Of a stretch of DNA of 64,000 bases, positions 59,370 through 64,000 are shown one piece after another. A model generated the notes under the pieces. That model had not been told where the DNA came from. It was given only the letters and a program-made list of their open reading frames with translations, and searched no databases. Location of the stretch: NCBI RefSeq assembly GCF_050624435.1, contig NC_134538.1, forward strand, positions 129,252,937 to 129,316,936. Direction: 5' to 3'. The stretch is from Tenrec ecaudatus (Eukaryota; Chordata; Mammalia; Afrosoricida; Tenrecidae). Position 1 is the first letter of the stretch. Each line of letters opens with the position of its first letter. Both the position numbers and the translations under genes were made by a program.

Positions 59370-60010
59370 TTTTTAATTAATAAGTCATTTTCTTGGGGTT
59401 CCTACAAATATTATAATAATCCATACATCTGTTATACCAAGTGGATATGTACAAATGTAGACATCAACAATTTCAAACCATTCTTCTTGAGCCTTTAATG
59501 CCCTCCCTACTCCATCCTACCACCCCAAAAGCCTTTTATATATTATGTATTATTACTTATACATATATTACACTGCCCATACTACCCTTTTGCCTGCTCT
59601 GCTGATATTCGTCCCCTTCAGGGAGGTTAATATGTCATCATTTCTATCCATTCCTCCTTTTTCTTCCCCTTCCCCTACCCTCCTGGAATCATTATTCGCA
59701 TTACTGTTTCAAAGGGGTTTGTCTATTCTTAATTCCGTATATTGAAAGCTCTCATCTGTACCGGTGTGTGTACACCGGTGTAGTAGGATTTGAGCGTTAG
59801 GACTGAGATCATAATAGTGGGGGAGGGGGGATTTAAGAACTCAAGGAGTAGTGATTTCCATCAGTGCTAACCTGCCCCCTGGATGTATCTTCTCTTCCAC
59901 ACAGCCCCTCTGTGTGGGAATGTCCAATTATTCCCAGATGGGTTCTCGGGTCTCTACTTTTACCCCTCTTCTTCACCATGATAAGATATTTTATTTTCTC
60001 CATGAATGGG
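59370..60010 (-). mobile_element. L1 3' UTR copy, antisense, diverged
   Basis: It shows 'aataagtcattttcttgggg', then 'gagatcataatagtggggga' and 'agatgggttctcgggtctct', the same order as other antisense copies with more substitutions. Confidence 0.68.
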
Positions 60011-61950
60011 CATTTTCATTGCTCTTTTGGTGATAGATTTTTGTTGTTGTTCTTGTTCTTTGTTTCATAGAGTGAAACTCTTTCCATGTTTGCAGTGCCC
60101 CCAACCCCCACCCCTACTTATTCACCTTATTTTTCATGTTAGCCATTTTGGAAAGGAAAAGAGGGAGCAAACCTAGTAGTGACAGGTTACGGAATGAAGA
60201 CAACGATGCAGAGAAACCTCCACTTTTATCCAAACCCCATCTTACTCTGCCAACACCAGACCATATTACTCTTTAGTACCTCTTAGTCAGTGCCCTAACC
60301 TCTTCACCAGTGTACCTGCATATCCTTTTGTCATCCCCTCAGCAGTCTAAGACATAGGTTTCCACACTTATTTGACCTACCTTCCCTTTTCAGTAATAGA
60401 TGCACTCAGAATTACCCTGGCAGTTAAGAATGCTTGTTTCAACACCCAGAAACCAGGATCAATGTGTAGGTTCCAACACCTTCAGTGAGCAGTATTGCTC
60501 ACTTTAGGAAGTATCTCCATTGGGTAACAACTAACAGGTGTCTACTGGATTAGATTAGAAGATAGCTAGATCCCTTTTCCTGATCCTAAGAATGTGTATT
60601 TTATGAACTCAATGCATAATTTCTATTTTTATTAAAATATTTCAGAGGTAGGCATATAAAACTATTATATAGACATGGAGTTAAATGCAACTATCTGATG
60701 TCTGACAGCTAAGAATATCCCTGGCTTGAATCATCAGACTGTCTAGCAATGTTATACCCATGTAATTAGCAGAAGAAAATGGCCTGTGTCTTTTAATCAA
60801 AGTGTTTTCTTTGCTAGAATCATAATTACAAAAAAAATAAGTTAGAGAACATGATTTTGAAAGTTTTAAAATACATATCAGATATTGTTTCTTTGGATGG
60901 ACATCTGATGCAGTTATCATTGGCTATAGGAGACTAACCTGGGGGTTGGGATTGGGGGAATGAATAAAATAGTCGAGTTTTGGGAGCTGACATAGAGAGA
61001 AAGCAGACTTGATAGCTCAGCCTTAAACTAAGTGAAAAAGGATGTTACGAGCAATTAACTGCAAAGTTTACCTCTAAAGAAGAACATGCAATCAAACTAG
61101 AAACTTTTAAAAGAGATTGAAACATTACTATGTAGGAAGATGGAATGAACTCATTTTCTTCTTCTTTCTTGTATCTAGGCAGTATTCAATATTCAACTAT
61201 TTTGTAGAGACATGGAGGGGGGATACAGATATTGAGAGTGTATTTAAAAATTAGAGTGAGCTAGAATGTCCCCAGATGTCTTATCTCTGCCCACCACCTT
61301 CTTCATCATGCTTTGGAAATAAGTTATCACCACAAGTCAAAAAATGGAAATAAAACATCAAAATGCAAGGCTTCATTAAAACTCAAACAAAATCCAATTG
61401 CCTGCTGTAATCATGACATGACTTATGATTAACTATTAAGTTATTCAAAAGAGGAGTGACCTAAAGAAAACAATTGGGCTGGGTGACAATTTCAACTAAA
61501 TAATCAAGCTAAGTCTTTTGAATTTGTCTTAAGAGAGAGAATAATGTTAGTGAAAGAGATGGGGGGGAGGGTGGATAACAAAAATCATTTTTCCTCCTAA
61601 AATGAGAAGGAGCCTGATACTTATCAAAATCCACATAAGATCTTTACTAATGTATATCCTCTGTGCTAGCGATGACAAACGCAACCAGTTGCTTGATGGC
61701 TTCCAATCTTTACCAGAGAAAACTATACAAGGATGACAGAAGGATGGCAGTTTCTGTCAGACATCAGAAAAACAGGAATGTCATAGATTTCCATTACAAA
61801 TAGATAAATCGTGAAGTATGTAAACATATTTGTTTGAAAATTGAGCTTATAATAAAACTTTTCTAATTCATATGACAGCATTTTCATAGACCTAAGATGT
61901 TTTTGAAGTCGTAGAACCTACATAGATTTTTCTGTCTATATAGATATACT
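60011..61950. other. Unique DNA left of the pogo-like element
   Basis: No gene, RNA or clear repeat is recognised. A weak AfroSINE-like stretch may lie near 60408-60530. Confidence 0.45.
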
Positions 61951-61956
61951 GTATAT

Positions 61957-62020
61957 ACTCGTGTATAAGCTGGGTTTTTTGCACAAAAAATGTGCTGAAA
62001 AACTGGGCTTATACATGGGT
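61957..62020. repeat. Palindromic left end of the pogo-like element
   Basis: 'gtgtataagc' at 61961-61970 is mirrored by 'gcttataca' at 62007-62015, with matching T-rich and A-rich inner arms. Together they form an imperfect hairpin. Confidence 0.7.
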
Positions 62021-62176
62021 CAGTGGTACCCCAGCAAAGTGTAACATCTCGCTGCCCACCCACCCCCAGGTAATGGGACGAGCACCCATTATCTTGCGGG
62101 TGATTGTCATTTCTCTGCTGTTCATTCAAAGACCCATGGACACTGCAGGGCTTTGAATGTTTGCTTACTCACATCT

Positions 62177-62204
62177 AACCAATCAGAGCCGTCCTATGAC
62201 GTGG
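62177..62204 (+). promoter_or_regulatory. Possible promoter elements of the transposase gene
   Basis: A CCAAT box (in 'aaccaatcag') and a CRE-like half site ('tgacgtgg') lie about 245-270 bp before the start codon inside the element. Both are common motifs, so support is modest. Confidence 0.3.
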
Positions 62205-62446
62205 ACAGCTTCAATTTGCAGAAGCACCCTTAGTGATTCACTTACATCTATCTGCAGCTGAACTGGTAAGGATGTGTCTGTGGCTGCGCTCGCTCCGTCT
62301 CTCCCCTCTGGTCTCTTTGTTAATTCATATCCTGCATCCCCTGCTGCACAGACTCCACTCCCTCCTCCCAGCTAACTTATAGGGGGAGGGGGGGGCATTA
62401 CCATGGAAGTTCTTTTTCAAATTCTTGTTTTTTCATCCTATTAGAA

Positions 62447-63772
62447 ATGGATACTCTGGAACCAAAACAAAAACGCCGGTCATATGAGGCTGGTTTCAAA
62501 ATGAAGGGTATGTCAAGAATAGAAGAGAGCAATAACAGTATTGCAAGTAGGGAATTCTGTGTTGATGAAAAACAAGTGAGGGAGTGGTGGAAAATGAAGG
62601 CTGACTTGGAACAAATTCCAAAAGCTAAAAAAGCTCGTCGTGGTATAATGTCTTTTTATGGGGCTCTAGAGAGTGAAATGCATAAATGGGTTATGGAGTG
62701 TCGTCCAAATGGTTACTGGATAACACGCATGAGAATCTGCATATGTGCTCTATAAATGGCTAAGGATGACAAATATAAAGCACCAGGCATTGAAAGATTT
62801 GCTGCTTCAGCAGGATGGTGTACCCACTTCATGAATAAGTTTGGCCTACTATGTTTGAGGCAAAGAACAAAGATTTCCCAGAAATTGCCACAAGACCTTG
62901 AAGAAAAAAATATGTCATTCCAGTCCTTTATTATAAAACAAAGAAGGATTTATAATTACGACCTGGCAGATATTGGGAATATGGATGAAACTGCCATGAC
63001 TTTTGATCTTCCAAGCAACAGAACTATGGCAAGTTTAGGAGAAAAAAACCAGTTTTCTCAAAACCACAGGAAATGAAAAAAAAACACCACTTTACAGTTG
63101 TTCAATTATGTTTGGCTAATGGAACTAAGCTGCATTCTGTTGCTATTTTTAAAAGAAAGACCTTGCCTAAAAAGATAAATTTCCCACTAAGAATTACTGT
63201 GCATGTACATGTAAAGGCTGGATGGATGAAGACGGAACAAAAAATGGCTGGAAGAAATTTGGAACCGACAACCAGGAGCAGCCTTAAAGAAAAAGCCAAC
63301 ATTACTTGTTTGGGTTCAGAGCCCACCTATTGGATGACATAAAAAATTGGTAAAATCTAGTGGTTACTTTAGCCGTTGTTCCAGGTGGGCTTATAGCTGT
63401 ACTGAAACCTCTGGATGTATCTTTGAATAAGCCTTTTAAAGACTGTGTGTGAAGGATGAGGCATGAATGGATGTCATCTGGTCAAGCCCGACTAACAAAA
63501 GGAGGCTATCTCATGAAGCCTAACATAGAGTTAATAGCAAAGTGGGTTCGAGATGCATGGTGCGACATGCCTTCCAGAAATGTAGCATTAGTAATGCTAT
63601 GGATGACAGTGAAGACTGTGCTTTGTATGAAAATGACAGCAGTGATGGTGATGACGGCGATCTCAGTGAGGACAACGTCTATGATGACCACACACCAGCT
63701 GAAGCTCCGCATTGGGATACAGATGATGATGAGGAATCCAGTTTTAAAGGATTTCAACTCTTTACATTTTAG
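62447..63772 (+). pseudogene. Pogo-family transposase, degraded
   Basis: Transposase that would bind the element's ends and cut DNA. Seen in order: an N-terminal helix-turn-helix ('RRSYEAGFKMKG' ... 'ASREFCVDEKQVREWW'); a second CENP-B-type DNA-binding region with 'GWCTHFMNKFGL' and 'LRQRTKISQKLPQDLEEK'; the DDE core starting 'IGNMDETAMTFDLPSN', whose first catalytic Asp is at 62984-62986; then 'FTVVQLCLANGTKL'; a later 'LKPLDVSLNKPFKD' block; and an acidic tail ending 'FKGFQLFTF'. Damage includes a stop at 62753-62755, frame changes in an A-run near 63072-63085, others near 63200 and 63330, a stop near 63450 and a further frame change near 63550. At the second catalytic site the expected LLVWD reads LLVWV. 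The start was chosen at the ATG leading directly into the first helix-turn-helix. It is inactive as seen. Confidence 0.78.
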
Positions 63773-64000
63773 CTTGGTTGCTGATTGAGCTCAGGGAATA
63801 GTACTCTTAAGGTATCATTGTTGATACCTTATTGTTTTTGTTGAACCTATTTTCCACTTACTGTGCTGGTTTACTAATGTTAAATGACTTGTCATTTTAT
63901 TTATGTTTTTTATTTAAATTAAATATTTAAATACATTACCCCATTTTTAGTAATTTTATTTTCATTTGCTTTTTATTTAAATAAAACATCTTTTTCAGTA

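Larger units (their letters stand above)
61953..64000 (+). mobile_element. Pogo-like DNA transposon, 3' end outside window
   Basis: The left end begins about 'tatactcgtgtataagc'. It carries an imperfect palindrome, a GC-richer leader and then a transposase gene. The right end, with the second terminal inverted repeat, would lie past 64000. Elements of this superfamily move by cut and paste into TA sites. Confidence 0.72.

Overview
The window looks like nuclear DNA of an afrotherian mammal, most probably a tenrec. Three repeat groups support this. Many degraded copies resemble AfroSINE, a tRNA-like SINE confined to Afrotheria, and they sit beside an RTE-type LINE with a matching 3' end. Three short hAT elements match SPIN, a horizontally transferred transposon known in tenrec among afrotherians. 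An L1 lineage with a very long 3' untranslated region is also present. These names come from pattern recognition; no database was searched.

No multi-exon host gene is recognisable. The window reads as intergenic or intronic DNA, AT-rich and packed with broken mobile elements. The clearest host-derived coding sequence is an uninterrupted 124-codon IFITM-family reading frame on the minus strand at 18193-18567. It lies in a processed retrocopy with a poly(A) tail, a polyadenylation signal and a target-site duplication.

Layout. 1-5.5 kb: L1 3' UTR tail, AfroSINE, a broken mariner with its two halves in opposite orientation, an unclassified repeat called family X here, and a MIR. 5.5-9.8 kb: the best SPIN copy, a second family X copy split by an L1 insertion, and a longer L1 3' UTR copy with an inverted 5' end. 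10-18 kb: SINE and MIR fragments, an L1 3' UTR insertion (14.2-15.7 kb), and unique DNA with a strong CTCF-like motif. 18-19.1 kb: IFITM retrocopy and RTE tail. 19-26.9 kb: AT-rich DNA with AfroSINEs and a minus-strand RTE. 26.9-34.1 kb: an old L1 on the minus strand with UTR and ORF2 remains. 34.2-36.7 kb: RTE endonuclease and reverse transcriptase fragments. 38-45.6 kb: L1 3' UTR copies, AfroSINEs, an LTR-like segment, SPIN and RTE. 46.2-49.5 kb: two RTE copies separated by family X. 50-56 kb: mostly unique DNA with SINEs and MIRs. 56.2-60 kb: SPIN and two antisense L1 3' UTR copies with long TA and CA runs. 61.95-64 kb: 5' end and degraded transposase gene of a pogo-like DNA transposon that runs off the window.

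These parts do not form a pathway. The record is one of successive insertions: old MIR, mariner, L1 and RTE, then AfroSINE, SPIN, pogo-like and younger L1 insertions, with L1 the presumed source of the machinery that copied IFITM. No CRISPR array, prokaryotic operon or new multigene system was found.
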